Shown here: one piece after another, positions 17,050-24,848 of the stretch
Layout of the letters: each line of letters opens with the position of its first letter
Numbering within the stretch: position 1 is the stretch's first letter
NCBI RefSeq assembly: GCF_000731955.1
Contig: NZ_JNCK01000001.1
Coordinates: 1,798,001-1,862,000 of the forward strand
Reading direction: 5' to 3'
DNA from: Halomonas zincidurans B6
GTDB taxonomy: Bacteria > Pseudomonadota > Gammaproteobacteria > Pseudomonadales > Halomonadaceae
Length of the DNA stretch: 64,000 nucleotides
Position numbers and translations under genes: made by a program
The notes under the pieces: generated by a model
Databases searched by the model: none
Told to the model about the DNA's origin: nothing
What the model saw: only the letters and a program-made list of their open reading frames with translations

Positions 17050-18777
17050 ATGACAAGCCAAGCCACCCCCCGCACCGTCCCGAAAAATCGCCCCAGCTAC
17101 GTCAGCGGCGTCGCTGAACGGCCGCTCAAGGGCGAAACCATCGGCGACTGTTTCGATGCCACCGTCGCTCGCTATCCGGACCGCGACGCGCTGATCAGCC
17201 GTCATCAGGGATTGCGCTATAGCTGGACCCGCCTTCAGGCCGAAGTCGATCGCGCCGCACGCGCCCTGCTCGCCGTGGGCGTGGCGAGCGGCGAGCGGGT
17301 CGGAATCTGGGCAACCAATCGCGCCGAATGGGCGATCACCCAGTTCGCCACCGCCAAGATCGGCGCCATCCTGGTCAACATCAATCCCAGCTATCGCAGC
17401 CACGAACTCGATTACGCGCTGCGCCAGTCAGGCACGTCGACGCTGATTCTGCAGGGCGCCTTCAAGACTTCGCGCTACGCCGACATGATCGCCGAGTTGG
17501 TGCCCGCGCTCAATGAAACGGCCGGTGCGACGCTCGCCGGTGCCACGCGCGCCGGCGAACGGCTGCCCGAGCTCAAGCGCGTGGTGTGTCTCGACGACGA
17601 CTGGGCGCTGCCCGGCATGCTCACCTGGCGTGCGCTGCTCGAGCGCGCCGACGAGACGAGCGCCGAGCAGCTCGCCACCCTGCAGGCCAGCCTGCAGTTC
17701 GACGATCCGATCAATATCCAGTACACCTCGGGAACCACCGGCGCGCCCAAGGGCGCCACGCTGTCGCATCACAATATCCTCAACAACGGCTTCTTCGTCG
17801 CCGAACGCATCGCGCTCACCGCCGAAGACCGCATGGTGATTCCAGTCCCGCTGTATCATTGCTTCGGCATGGTGATGGGCAACCTGGGCTGCATGACCCA
17901 CGGCGCGGCGATGATCTATCCCGGCGAGGGCTTCGATGCGCTGGCCACCCTCACGGCGGTGGCCGAGGAGCGCGCCACCGCCCTCTACGGGGTGCCGACG
18001 ATGTTCATCGCCGAGCTCGAGCATCCCGAGTTCGCCCGCTTCGACCTGTCGTCGCTGCGCACCGGGATCATGGCCGGCTCGATCTGCCCCATCGAGGTAA
18101 TGCGCCAGGTAATCGACAAGCTGCACATGCAGGAGGTCAGCATCTGCTACGGCATGACCGAAACCAGCCCGGTGAGCTTGCAGACCCAGACCGACGCCCC
18201 GCTCGACAAGCGCGTGACCACCGTGGGCACCATCCACCCCCATCAGGAGGTCAAGCTGGTGGACCCATCGACGGGGCGCATCGTGGCGCACGGCGAGCGC
18301 GGCGAACTGTGCACCCGCGGCTATAGCGTGATGCTCGGCTACTGGCAGAACCCCGAGGCCACCGACAAGGCGATCGACGATGCCGGCTGGATGCACACCG
18401 GCGACCTGGCGCAGATGGACGCCGAGGGTTATGTGGCGATCACCGGGCGCATCAAGGACATGATCATCCGCGGCGGCGAGAACATCTATCCGCGCGAGAT
18501 CGAGGACTTCCTGTATACCCACCCGGCGATTTCGGATGTTCAGGTGATCGGCGTCCCCGACGGCAAGTACGGCGAGGAGGTGATGGCGTGGGTCAAGCTG
18601 GTCGACGGCCAGCAACTCGACGAGGAGGCACTCCGGGCGTTCTGCCAGGGGCGCATCGCGCACTACAAGGTGCCGCGCTACGTCAAGTTCGTCGACGACT
18701 TTCCGATGACCGTCACCGGCAAGATCCAGAAGTTCAAGATGCGCGAGACCGCCACCCAGGAGTTGGGGCTGGCCTGA
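17050..18777 (+). CDS. Acyl-CoA synthetase (AMP-binding family)
   Basis: The 575-residue protein is an ANL-superfamily ligase. The P-loop-like motif is QYTSGTTGAPKGATLSHHN, the adenylate motif YGMTETSPVS, the hinge GRIKDMIIRGGENIYPREIE, and the catalytic lysine lies in TGKIQKFKMRE. The N-terminal block RPSYVSG... is common in medium/short-chain fatty acyl-CoA synthases of the family found beside leucine/valine degradation genes. It activates an acid to its CoA thioester with ATP. Exact substrate unknown. The reading frame is open further upstream, but the ATG at 17050 has a purine-rich site and family-like N-terminus. Confidence 0.9.
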   Translation: MTSQATPRTVPKNRPSYVSGVAERPLKGETIGDCFDATVARYPDRDALISRHQGLRYSWTRLQAEVDRAARALLAVGVASGERVGIWATNRAEWAITQFATAKIGAILVNINPSYRSHELDYALRQSGTSTLILQGAFKTSRYADMIAELVPALNETAGATLAGATRAGERLPELKRVVCLDDDWALPGMLTWRALLERADETSAEQLATLQASLQFDDPINIQYTSGTTGAPKGATLSHHNILNNGFFVAERIALTAEDRMVIPVPLYHCFGMVMGNLGCMTHGAAMIYPGEGFDALATLTAVAEERATALYGVPTMFIAELEHPEFARFDLSSLRTGIMAGSICPIEVMRQVIDKLHMQEVSICYGMTETSPVSLQTQTDAPLDKRVTTVGTIHPHQEVKLVDPSTGRIVAHGERGELCTRGYSVMLGYWQNPEATDKAIDDAGWMHTGDLAQMDAEGYVAITGRIKDMIIRGGENIYPREIEDFLYTHPAISDVQVIGVPDGKYGEEVMAWVKLVDGQQLDEEALRAFCQGRIAHYKVPRYVKFVDDFPMTVTGKIQKFKMRETATQELGLA

Positions 18778-18872
18778 GCTGTAAGCTTTAAGCGGTAAGC
18801 AAAACCCCGCGAGCGTCAGGCCCGTGGGGTTTTCTTATAGCTTCCGGCTTAAGGCTTACCGCTCGCCCCGAA
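18775..18872. repeat. Terminator-bearing palindromic repeat, copy A
   Basis: Arms made of AGCTGTAAGCTTTAAGCGG and, inverted on the other side, modules like CCGGCTTAAGGCTTACCGCT flank an intrinsic hairpin. A related arrangement occurs at 53318-53430. The left arm begins at the stop codon of the acyl-CoA synthetase gene. Confidence 0.6.
18801..18835. terminator. Bidirectional terminator between acyl-CoA synthetase and hpt
   Basis: AAAACCCC and GGGGTTTT pair, with further G-C/G-U pairs inside, giving T-runs in both directions. The genes on both sides converge here. Confidence 0.85.
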
Positions 18873-18879
18873 GGGGCGG

Positions 18880-19458
18880 TCACATGCCCTTCGGCGCGAA
18901 GATTCCCGGCGCATTGCGCCAGTAGCCCTTGTAGTCCATGCCGAAGCCGAACACGTAGCGATCCTCGACTTCGAGACCGCAGTAATCGGCCTTGAGATCC
19001 GGTGCCGCCTTGCGCTCGTGGCGCTTGTCGACGAGTACCGCGGTCGAGATGCTGGCAGCGCCGGCTGCGCGGCAGTAGGCCAGAATCGCCGCCAGCGTAG
19101 CGCCCTCGTCGAGAATATCGTCGACGATCACCACGTGCCGGCCGGCCATCGGCACTTCCGGCGAGACCCGCCAGAACAGCTCGCCGCCGCGTATGCCGCC
19201 CCGATAGCGGGTCGCGTGCAGGTAATCGACCTCCAGCGGGAAGCCCAGCCGCGTCAGCAGGTGGCCGGTAGTGATCAGTCCGCCATTCATCACGCAGTAG
19301 AAGACCGGCAGCTTGTCGCCCAGCTTGTCGGTAATCGCCTCGGCCATGCGATCGAGGGCGCGCTCGACCTGGGACTGGGTGATCAGACAATCGGCATTGT
19401 CCATGAGCTCACGCATGAAGGTGAGGGAATCGTGATGCGTGCTTTCGTGTTCAGACAT
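18880..19458 (-). CDS. hpt: Hypoxanthine-guanine phosphoribosyltransferase
   Basis: The 192-residue salvage enzyme joins hypoxanthine or guanine to PRPP. The PRPP motif is HVVIVDDILDEGATLAAIL, the pyrophosphate loop lies near VMNGGLITTGHLL, and VEDRYVFGFGMDYKGYWRN is the purine-binding end typical of this branch of HGPRTs (hypoxanthine-guanine or related proteins ~185-190 residues long). It is the last gene before a bidirectional terminator and sits 152 bp from nagZ, so it may have its own promoter. A second purine salvage gene (apt) is at 34.3 kb. Confidence 0.93.
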   Translation of the reverse strand: MSEHESTHHDSLTFMRELMDNADCLITQSQVERALDRMAEAITDKLGDKLPVFYCVMNGGLITTGHLLTRLGFPLEVDYLHATRYRGGIRGGELFWRVSPEVPMAGRHVVIVDDILDEGATLAAILAYCRAAGAASISTAVLVDKRHERKAAPDLKADYCGLEVEDRYVFGFGMDYKGYWRNAPGIFAPKGM

Positions 19459-19610
19459 CGGAAATTGGTGTCACTGTCGCTTGCGGAAGGTCCACGTCCG
19501 CTTCCGATGGAAGCGGCGTGGCACGATGAATCCAAAGGTGAAGGCGGCCGTTCGCCGCTGTATCGCGACGCTTTGGCGTCTTCTCGTGGGCGTTGAGTGT
19601 CACAGCACGC

Positions 19611-20648
19611 TCAATTCCGCGGTGCGGGATCCGCGGGCTCGTCGACCAGCGCCTCGAGTTGCGCGTGGGCCTTGCGCCAGCGACTCAGCACCGTCAACGT
19701 ATCGAGCCCCGGCCGGGCGCGGCCGTAGCGCAGCTTGGCCGGGCGCTTGGAAGCGCGCCCCGCACAGGCCTCGATGACCGCCCGGGCGGCGTCGCGGTCG
19801 TTGCATACCAGGACCATGTCGCAGCCGGCATCGAGCGCCTGCAGGGCGCGCGCGGCAGGATCGCCCGCGGTATGCGCGGCCGCCATCGACAGATCGTCGG
19901 AGAAGATCGTGCCCTTGAAGCCCAGTTCCTCCCGCAGCAGCCCCAGCCAGCTCGGCGAGTAACCGGCCGGCCGCGCATCGAACGCCGGATAGACCACGTG
20001 TCCCGGCATGATGCCGTCGAGACGCCCGGCCAGCTCGGCGAAGGGAATCAGGTCATGGGCCCGCAGCGCCTGCAGCGGGCGCTCATCGACGACCTCGTGG
20101 GTATGCGAGTCGGCGGCGGTGCCACCATGCCCCGGAAAATGCTTGCCCACGGCGACCATGCCGGCCTCGTGGAGGCCATCGATGAACGCCCTTCCCATCG
20201 TCGCCACGGCATGCGGATCCGCCGAGAAGCTGCGATCGCCGATCACGCTGGAAAGTCCGGCGTCGACGTCGAGCACCGGGGCGAAGCTCAGATCGAGCCC
20301 GCAGGCCGCCATCTCCATGCCCAGCAGCCATCCGGCCTCCTGACACAAGTGCAGACAGCGCGACGGGTCGCTCACGTAGCAGCGCCCCAGCCGGGCCATC
20401 GACGGCAACCGCGTCACGCCCTCGCGCAGCCGCTGGACCCGGCCACCCTCCTGGTCGATCCCCAGCAGCAGATCCGGGCGAATCTGGCGCAGGCTGGCGC
20501 ACAGCTCGCCGACCTGGGCCGCATCGGCGATGTTGCGCGCGAACAGAATCACCCCGCCGACTGCGGGCCGCATCAGCAGCTCGCGCTCAGCGCGACTCAC
20601 AGTAGTTCCTTCGAGATCCAGCATCACCGGGCCGAGCGGTTGGGTCAT
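19611..20648 (-). CDS. nagZ: Beta-N-acetylhexosaminidase NagZ
   Basis: This 345-residue GH3 glycosidase removes N-acetylglucosamine from anhydromuropeptides in the cytoplasm during cell-wall recycling. The NagZ marks are PVMLDLEGT at the start, LLGIDQEGGRVQRL, GLDLSFAPVLDVD, the catalytic-loop motif VGKHFPGHGGTAADSHTH and the nucleophile region TIFSDDLSMAAA. The absence of a signal peptide fits its cytoplasmic role. The neighbour upstream, an L,D-transpeptidase, also acts on peptidoglycan. Confidence 0.97.
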   Translation of the reverse strand: MTQPLGPVMLDLEGTTVSRAERELLMRPAVGGVILFARNIADAAQVGELCASLRQIRPDLLLGIDQEGGRVQRLREGVTRLPSMARLGRCYVSDPSRCLHLCQEAGWLLGMEMAACGLDLSFAPVLDVDAGLSSVIGDRSFSADPHAVATMGRAFIDGLHEAGMVAVGKHFPGHGGTAADSHTHEVVDERPLQALRAHDLIPFAELAGRLDGIMPGHVVYPAFDARPAGYSPSWLGLLREELGFKGTIFSDDLSMAAAHTAGDPAARALQALDAGCDMVLVCNDRDAARAVIEACAGRASKRPAKLRYGRARPGLDTLTVLSRWRKAHAQLEALVDEPADPAPRN

Positions 20649-20714
20649 GGTCGGAGTCCTTGGCTTTGAGGGGGCCGATTCTAGACCAATGACGGCCCCG
20701 ACAACAGGCGTTGG

Positions 20715-21233
20715 TCAGTCGTGCAACCACACCGGGGTACCCGGCACGGCTCGATCGAACAGGCTGAGCAGCGCCGCGTCGCGTAGCCGTATGCAACCGT
20801 GCGAGGCGGGTTGGCCCATCGGCTCCGAGGCAGGCGTGCCGTGCAGGTAAATATAGCGGCGCTGGGAGTCGACGGCACCCCCGCGATTGAAACCCCGCTC
20901 CAGCCCGCACAGCCAGAGGATGCGCGTGAGGATCCAGTCGCGCTGCGGATGGGCCGCCGCCAGCGCGGGGGCATACACCTCGCCGGTGGGTCGACGGCCG
21001 CGAAATACCGTGCCCGGCGGCTCGCCCCCGCCGATCGCCGCGCGCACGTAATGCCAGCCCAGCGGTGTCTGGCCACTGCCGTCGCGCTGCCCGTTACCCG
21101 CGGTACCCGACGAGATGGCATGACGCTGTAGCGCGTCACGGCCCTGCCACACGGTCAGCGACTGACGCGCCAGATCGATCTCGAGCCATAACGCATCCGC
21201 CGGCGGCAGCTCGTGGAGTCGCGGTGTGCGCAT
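20715..21233 (-). CDS. L,D-transpeptidase (YkuD domain)
   Basis: The 172-residue protein consists almost only of a YkuD domain: an N-terminal strand LWLEIDLARQSLTVW, the region SSGTAGNGQRDGSGQTPLGW and the catalytic motif IYLHGTPASEPMGQPASHG followed by CIRL, with the nucleophilic cysteine after HG. Such enzymes cross-link peptidoglycan at mDAP-mDAP or attach proteins. There is no visible signal peptide, which is common in this short subfamily but leaves the site of action open. It sits only 2 bp from psrA on the same strand, so it is probably co-transcribed with the regulator. Confidence 0.9.
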   Translation of the reverse strand: MRTPRLHELPPADALWLEIDLARQSLTVWQGRDALQRHAISSGTAGNGQRDGSGQTPLGWHYVRAAIGGGEPPGTVFRGRRPTGEVYAPALAAAHPQRDWILTRILWLCGLERGFNRGGAVDSQRRYIYLHGTPASEPMGQPASHGCIRLRDAALLSLFDRAVPGTPVWLHD

Positions 21234-21235
21234 GC

Positions 21236-21895
21236 CTACCCCGCCAATGCCTGTGGATCCTCGGGCAGCGGCGCGTTCATGCCGGCGACCACCACCGGGC
21301 GCAAGCGCCGGATCAGCTCACGGACGCTGACGTGCTCGCCATAGTCCTGCTCGGCGATGTCGCGCAGCGCATCGAGCCCGGACAGCGTGAAGATCACCGT
21401 ACCCAGCATGAAGTGCAGTCGCCAGAAACGCTCGCTATCGGGAAGCTCCGGCGTGGCCTTGCGCACCAGTTCGGCAAAGCGCGTGAAGACGCTGCCGTAC
21501 TGCTGCTGGATATACCTGCGCAGGTGGCCCTGGGCCTGAGTGTAGGCCAGCCCCAGCAGGCGCATGAACACCTTGAGGCTGTTGCGCTCGGCCGGCACCT
21601 CGAGCACGGTGCGCGCCATGCTTTCCAACAGGACTTCCAGGGGGATGGGCTGGCCTGCATAGTCGGCCTCGAGTTCGTCGAGCCTGGCGTGGAAACGCTC
21701 CGTGAACGGGTCCAGGTAGCGCGCGAAGACCGCCTGAATCAGCGCCTTCTTGGAGCCGAAATGATAGTTCACCGCCGCCAGGTTGACCTTGGCCTTGCTG
21801 GTGATGTTACGCAACGACGTCTCGGCAAAACCGCGCTCGGCAAACAGCACTTCGGCGGTATTGAGTATCCGCGTCACTGTGTCGGTCTGAGCCAT
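21236..21895 (-). CDS. psrA: TetR-family regulator PsrA
   Basis: The 219-residue protein matches PsrA along its length. The TetR helix-turn-helix is LFAERGFAETSLRNITSKAK followed by VNLAAVNYHFGSKKALIQAV, and the ligand domain has VFMRLLGLAYTQAQGHLRRY. In Pseudomonas PsrA senses long-chain fatty acids, represses itself and beta-oxidation genes, and activates rpoS. The divergent position next to lexA is the same as in Pseudomonas, which supports orthology. Candidate operator-like CAAAC/GTTTC elements lie upstream at 21965-21985. Confidence 0.93.
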   Translation of the reverse strand: MAQTDTVTRILNTAEVLFAERGFAETSLRNITSKAKVNLAAVNYHFGSKKALIQAVFARYLDPFTERFHARLDELEADYAGQPIPLEVLLESMARTVLEVPAERNSLKVFMRLLGLAYTQAQGHLRRYIQQQYGSVFTRFAELVRKATPELPDSERFWRLHFMLGTVIFTLSGLDALRDIAEQDYGEHVSVRELIRRLRPVVVAGMNAPLPEDPQALAG

Positions 21896-21964
21896 GACAT
21901 ATCCCTGCTGAAAAACGATTGTTTTAAACGTGGCCAGGATTCTACCTCGTTAACGTTTCTTGAA

Positions 21965-21985
21965 CAAACCGGTCCGTTTCAAACG
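21965..21985. promoter_or_regulatory. Possible PsrA operator
   Basis: CAAAC (21965-21969) and GTTTC (21976-21980) form an imperfect inverted pair, overlapping a small CGTTT-C-AAACG palindrome (21975-21985). PsrA sites have the form of CAAAC/GTTTG half-sites, but the spacing here (6 bp) is wider than usual, so this is tentative. Confidence 0.35.
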
Positions 21986-22049
21986 TTGGGTTCACGCTGC
22001 ACTATTCGAGACGAGCGCCGACTTGCCGATTACTGGATGCAATTCCATG

Positions 22050-22065
22050 CTGTATACTTAACCAC
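22050..22065 (+). promoter_or_regulatory. LexA box / lexA promoter
   Basis: CTGTATACTTAACCAC fits the gammaproteobacterial SOS box CTG-N10-CAG with one mismatch (last base C). It overlaps TATACT (22053-22058), which with TTACTG (22030-22035, 17-bp spacing) makes a plausible promoter 35-40 bp upstream of lexA. Autorepression of lexA-dinB is the expected outcome. Confidence 0.6.
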
Positions 22066-22094
22066 GAACCCGTTAAGCGACCAGCGGAGGCCGC

Positions 22095-22757
22095 ATGACC
22101 CACACTCTTACCCCGCGCCAGCAGAACGTCTACGACTTCATCGTCAAGACCATGAACGAACTGGGCTATCCGCCGACCCGGGCCGAGATTGCCCGTGCAC
22201 TGGGCTTCCGCTCGCCCAACGCCGCCGAGGAGCATCTGCGCGCGCTTAGCCGCAAGGGCGTGATCCGCATGATTCCCGGCACCTCGCGAGGCATCCGCCT
22301 GCCCAGCCAGGCCGCTCAGGCCTATCCCGAGAGTGAAGCGGGTCTCACCGACAGCGAGAGCGGCCTGCCGATCATCGGTGAGGTCGCTGCCGGTAGCCCG
22401 ATGCTGGCCGCCGAGCATATCGATCGCTACTGCCCGTTATCGGCCGACTTCTTTTCGCCACGCGCCGATTACCTGCTGCGTGTGCGCGGGCTATCGATGC
22501 GCGACGTCGGCATCCTCGAGGGCGACCTGCTCGCCGTGCACCGCACCGACCGGGTCCGCGACGGGCAGATCGTGGTGGCTCGCCTGGAGGACGACGTGAC
22601 CGTCAAGCGCTTCAAGCGTGACGGCCATCGCGTATGGCTGCTCGCCGAGAACCCCGAGTTCGCACCGATCCAGGTCGATCTGCGCCATGAGCATCTGGAC
22701 ATCGAGGGCGTCGGCGTCGGCGTGATCCGCGGTGGCAACGGCCAGGCGCTGGGTTAG
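22095..22757 (+). CDS. lexA: LexA repressor
   Basis: The 220-residue SOS repressor has the winged-helix DNA-binding domain (LTPRQQNVYDFIVKTMNELG, PPTRAEIARALGFRSPNAAE), the self-cleavage site A99-G100 in GEVAAGSP, the catalytic serine S134 in RGLSMRDVGI and the lysine K171 in VKRFKRDG. RecA filaments induce its self-cleavage after DNA damage. The hinge between domains is about 15 residues longer than in E. coli. dinB follows 40 bp downstream as an SOS operon, and psrA is divergent. Confidence 0.98.
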   Translation: MTHTLTPRQQNVYDFIVKTMNELGYPPTRAEIARALGFRSPNAAEEHLRALSRKGVIRMIPGTSRGIRLPSQAAQAYPESEAGLTDSESGLPIIGEVAAGSPMLAAEHIDRYCPLSADFFSPRADYLLRVRGLSMRDVGILEGDLLAVHRTDRVRDGQIVVARLEDDVTVKRFKRDGHRVWLLAENPEFAPIQVDLRHEHLDIEGVGVGVIRGGNGQALG

Positions 22758-22797
22758 CATGCGGTGGCGCTCGGCGGCACCGCCCAGTGGGTGATTC

Positions 22798-23847
22798 ATG
22801 CGCAAGATCCTGCATGCCGACTGTGACTGCTTCTATGCCGCGGTGGAGATGCGCGACAACCCGGCCCTGCGCGACGTGCCGCTGGCAATCGGCGGCAGCA
22901 CCGCGCAGCGCGGCGTGATCGCCACCTGCAATTATCCGGCGCGGCGCTACGGGGTGCATTCCGCCATGCCTACCGGCCAGGCCCTGCGCCTGTGCCCCGA
23001 ACTGACCTTGCTGCCGCCGGACTTCCCCCGCTATCGGGCGGTTTCCGAGCGCATCCAGGCGATCTTTCACGAACTGACCCCGCTGGTCGAGCCGCTCTCG
23101 CTCGACGAAGCGTTTCTCGACGTCAGCGAAGTGCGCCGCTTCCGTGGCAGCGCAACCTGGATGGCCGGCTGGATCAAGCGCGAGGCGATGCGGCGTACCG
23201 GCATCGGCGTTTCGGTGGGCGTGGCGCCGAGCAAGTTTCTCGCCAAGATCGCCAGCGACTGGGAAAAGCCCGACGGGCTGACGGTCATCGCACCCGATCA
23301 GGTCGACGCCTTCATCAGCACGTTGGCCGTCGACAAGCTGCATGGGGTGGGTCCGGCGACCGCCGCCAAGCTGGCTGCGCTGCATATCGTCACCTGCGCC
23401 GATCTGCAGGATTGGTCACTGGAAGCGCTGAGCGAACGTTTCGGCAAGTTCGGCCGACGGCTTCATGAACTCGCCCGCGGCATCGACGACCGCCCGGTGC
23501 GAACCGAGCGCGAACGCAAGTCGGTGAGCGCCGAGAACACCTTTCATCGCGACCTGCCCGATCTCGCCACCTGCCGCGAACAGCTGCCGGCGCTGATCGA
23601 GCGCCTTCACGAACGCCTGGCGCGGCACGGCAACCCGGCGACCAAGGGCGTGTTCGTCAAGGTGCGCTTCAACGATTTCACGTTGACCACGCTCGAGGGA
23701 GGCGGCCGGCGGCCCGAACTCGCTCATTGCCTTGCCCTGCTCGACGAGGCCTGGGCGCGCGGTAGCCGACCGGTGCGCCTGCTCGGGGTCGGCGTGCGCC
23801 TTGCGCCGTCCGGCGACGCGCGTCAGTTGTCGCTGTTCGCTGATTGA
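22798..23847 (+). CDS. dinB: DNA polymerase IV
   Basis: This Y-family translesion polymerase has 349 residues. The catalytic acids are D8 (LHADCDCFYAAVE) and D103/E104 (SLDEAFLDVS). The little-finger domain follows the helix-hairpin-helix region (LHGVGPATAAKLA), and the protein ends QLSLFAD, a beta-clamp binding peptide. It is transcribed with lexA, so it is damage-induced. The 3' end faces purU with only 12 bp between the stops. Confidence 0.97.
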   Translation: MRKILHADCDCFYAAVEMRDNPALRDVPLAIGGSTAQRGVIATCNYPARRYGVHSAMPTGQALRLCPELTLLPPDFPRYRAVSERIQAIFHELTPLVEPLSLDEAFLDVSEVRRFRGSATWMAGWIKREAMRRTGIGVSVGVAPSKFLAKIASDWEKPDGLTVIAPDQVDAFISTLAVDKLHGVGPATAAKLAALHIVTCADLQDWSLEALSERFGKFGRRLHELARGIDDRPVRTERERKSVSAENTFHRDLPDLATCREQLPALIERLHERLARHGNPATKGVFVKVRFNDFTLTTLEGGGRRPELAHCLALLDEAWARGSRPVRLLGVGVRLAPSGDARQLSLFAD

Positions 23848-23859
23848 GCGCCGCCCCTC

Positions 23860-24714
23860 TCAGGCAAAGACCACGGTCTTGCTGCCGTGAATCAACACAC
23901 GATCCTGCAGATGCCAGCGCAGCCCCCGGGCGAGTACCGCACGCTCGATATCGCGACCGAAGCGCACCAGGTCCTCGGTGGTGTGGCAATGCGTGATGCG
24001 GTGCACGTCCTGCTCGATGATCGGCCCGGCATCCAGCTCTTCGGTCACGTAATGACAGGTCGCCCCGATCAGCTTGACGCCCCGGTCATAGGCCTGGTGA
24101 TAGGGCTTGGCGCCGGCGAATGACGGCAGGAAGCTGTGATGGATATTGATCACCCGACCGGCATAGCGCCGGCACAACCCCGGCGGCAGAATCTGCATGT
24201 AGCGCGCCAGCACCACGCCATCGGCCTGGACTTCTCCGATCAGCCGCTCGGTTTCGTCGAAGGCGGCCGCCTTGGTGTCGGGCGCGACCGGCACATGGTG
24301 GAAGGGAATGCCGTGCCACTCGACCAGCGAACGCAGCGCGTCATGATTGGAAATCACGCAGGGGATCTCGCAATCCAGTTCGCCGATATTCCAGCGATGC
24401 AGCAGATCCACCAGGCAATGCGAGGCCCTGGAAACCATCAACACGATTCGCTTGCGCTGCGCGCTGTCATGGAGCGACCAGTCCATGCCGAACGTCTCGG
24501 CGATCGGCTGAAACGTGTCGCGGAACTGCTCGATCGGCGGTGCATCCACATCGAAGCGAATTTCATAGCGCATGAAGAAGCGCCCGGTAACCAGGTCCGA
24601 ATGCTGGTTGGCTTCGGTGATCGAGCCACGCTGATCGGCAATGAAATTGGACACCCGGGCGACGATGCCGACCCGGTCGGGACAGGACACGATAAGACGG
24701 TAAGAATGCGACAT
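23860..24714 (-). CDS. purU: Formyltetrahydrofolate deformylase
   Basis: The 284-residue enzyme hydrolyses 10-formyl-THF to formate and THF, balancing one-carbon pools and supplying formate. The N-terminal ACT domain (LIVSCPDRVGIVARVSNFI) is followed by a formyltransferase domain with INIHHSFLPSFAGAKPYHQA and the catalytic aspartate in EELDAGPIIEQDV. Although the frame is open farther upstream, the ATG at 24714 begins at the ACT strand where PurU proteins begin. It is divergent from the RNase J-like gene. Confidence 0.95.
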   Translation of the reverse strand: MSHSYRLIVSCPDRVGIVARVSNFIADQRGSITEANQHSDLVTGRFFMRYEIRFDVDAPPIEQFRDTFQPIAETFGMDWSLHDSAQRKRIVLMVSRASHCLVDLLHRWNIGELDCEIPCVISNHDALRSLVEWHGIPFHHVPVAPDTKAAAFDETERLIGEVQADGVVLARYMQILPPGLCRRYAGRVINIHHSFLPSFAGAKPYHQAYDRGVKLIGATCHYVTEELDAGPIIEQDVHRITHCHTTEDLVRFGRDIERAVLARGLRWHLQDRVLIHGSKTVVFA

Positions 24715-24848
24715 GAAAGGCTGGGAACTCTCGGTAAACCGTGAACGGTCGCACATTGTAACCAATTGCCCCGACTTGGCTAATGTTCGTTGTGAGCCAG
24801 GCGACGCATCTCGTATAGTGGGGGCTTGCTCACAAGCTCGTGTCACTG

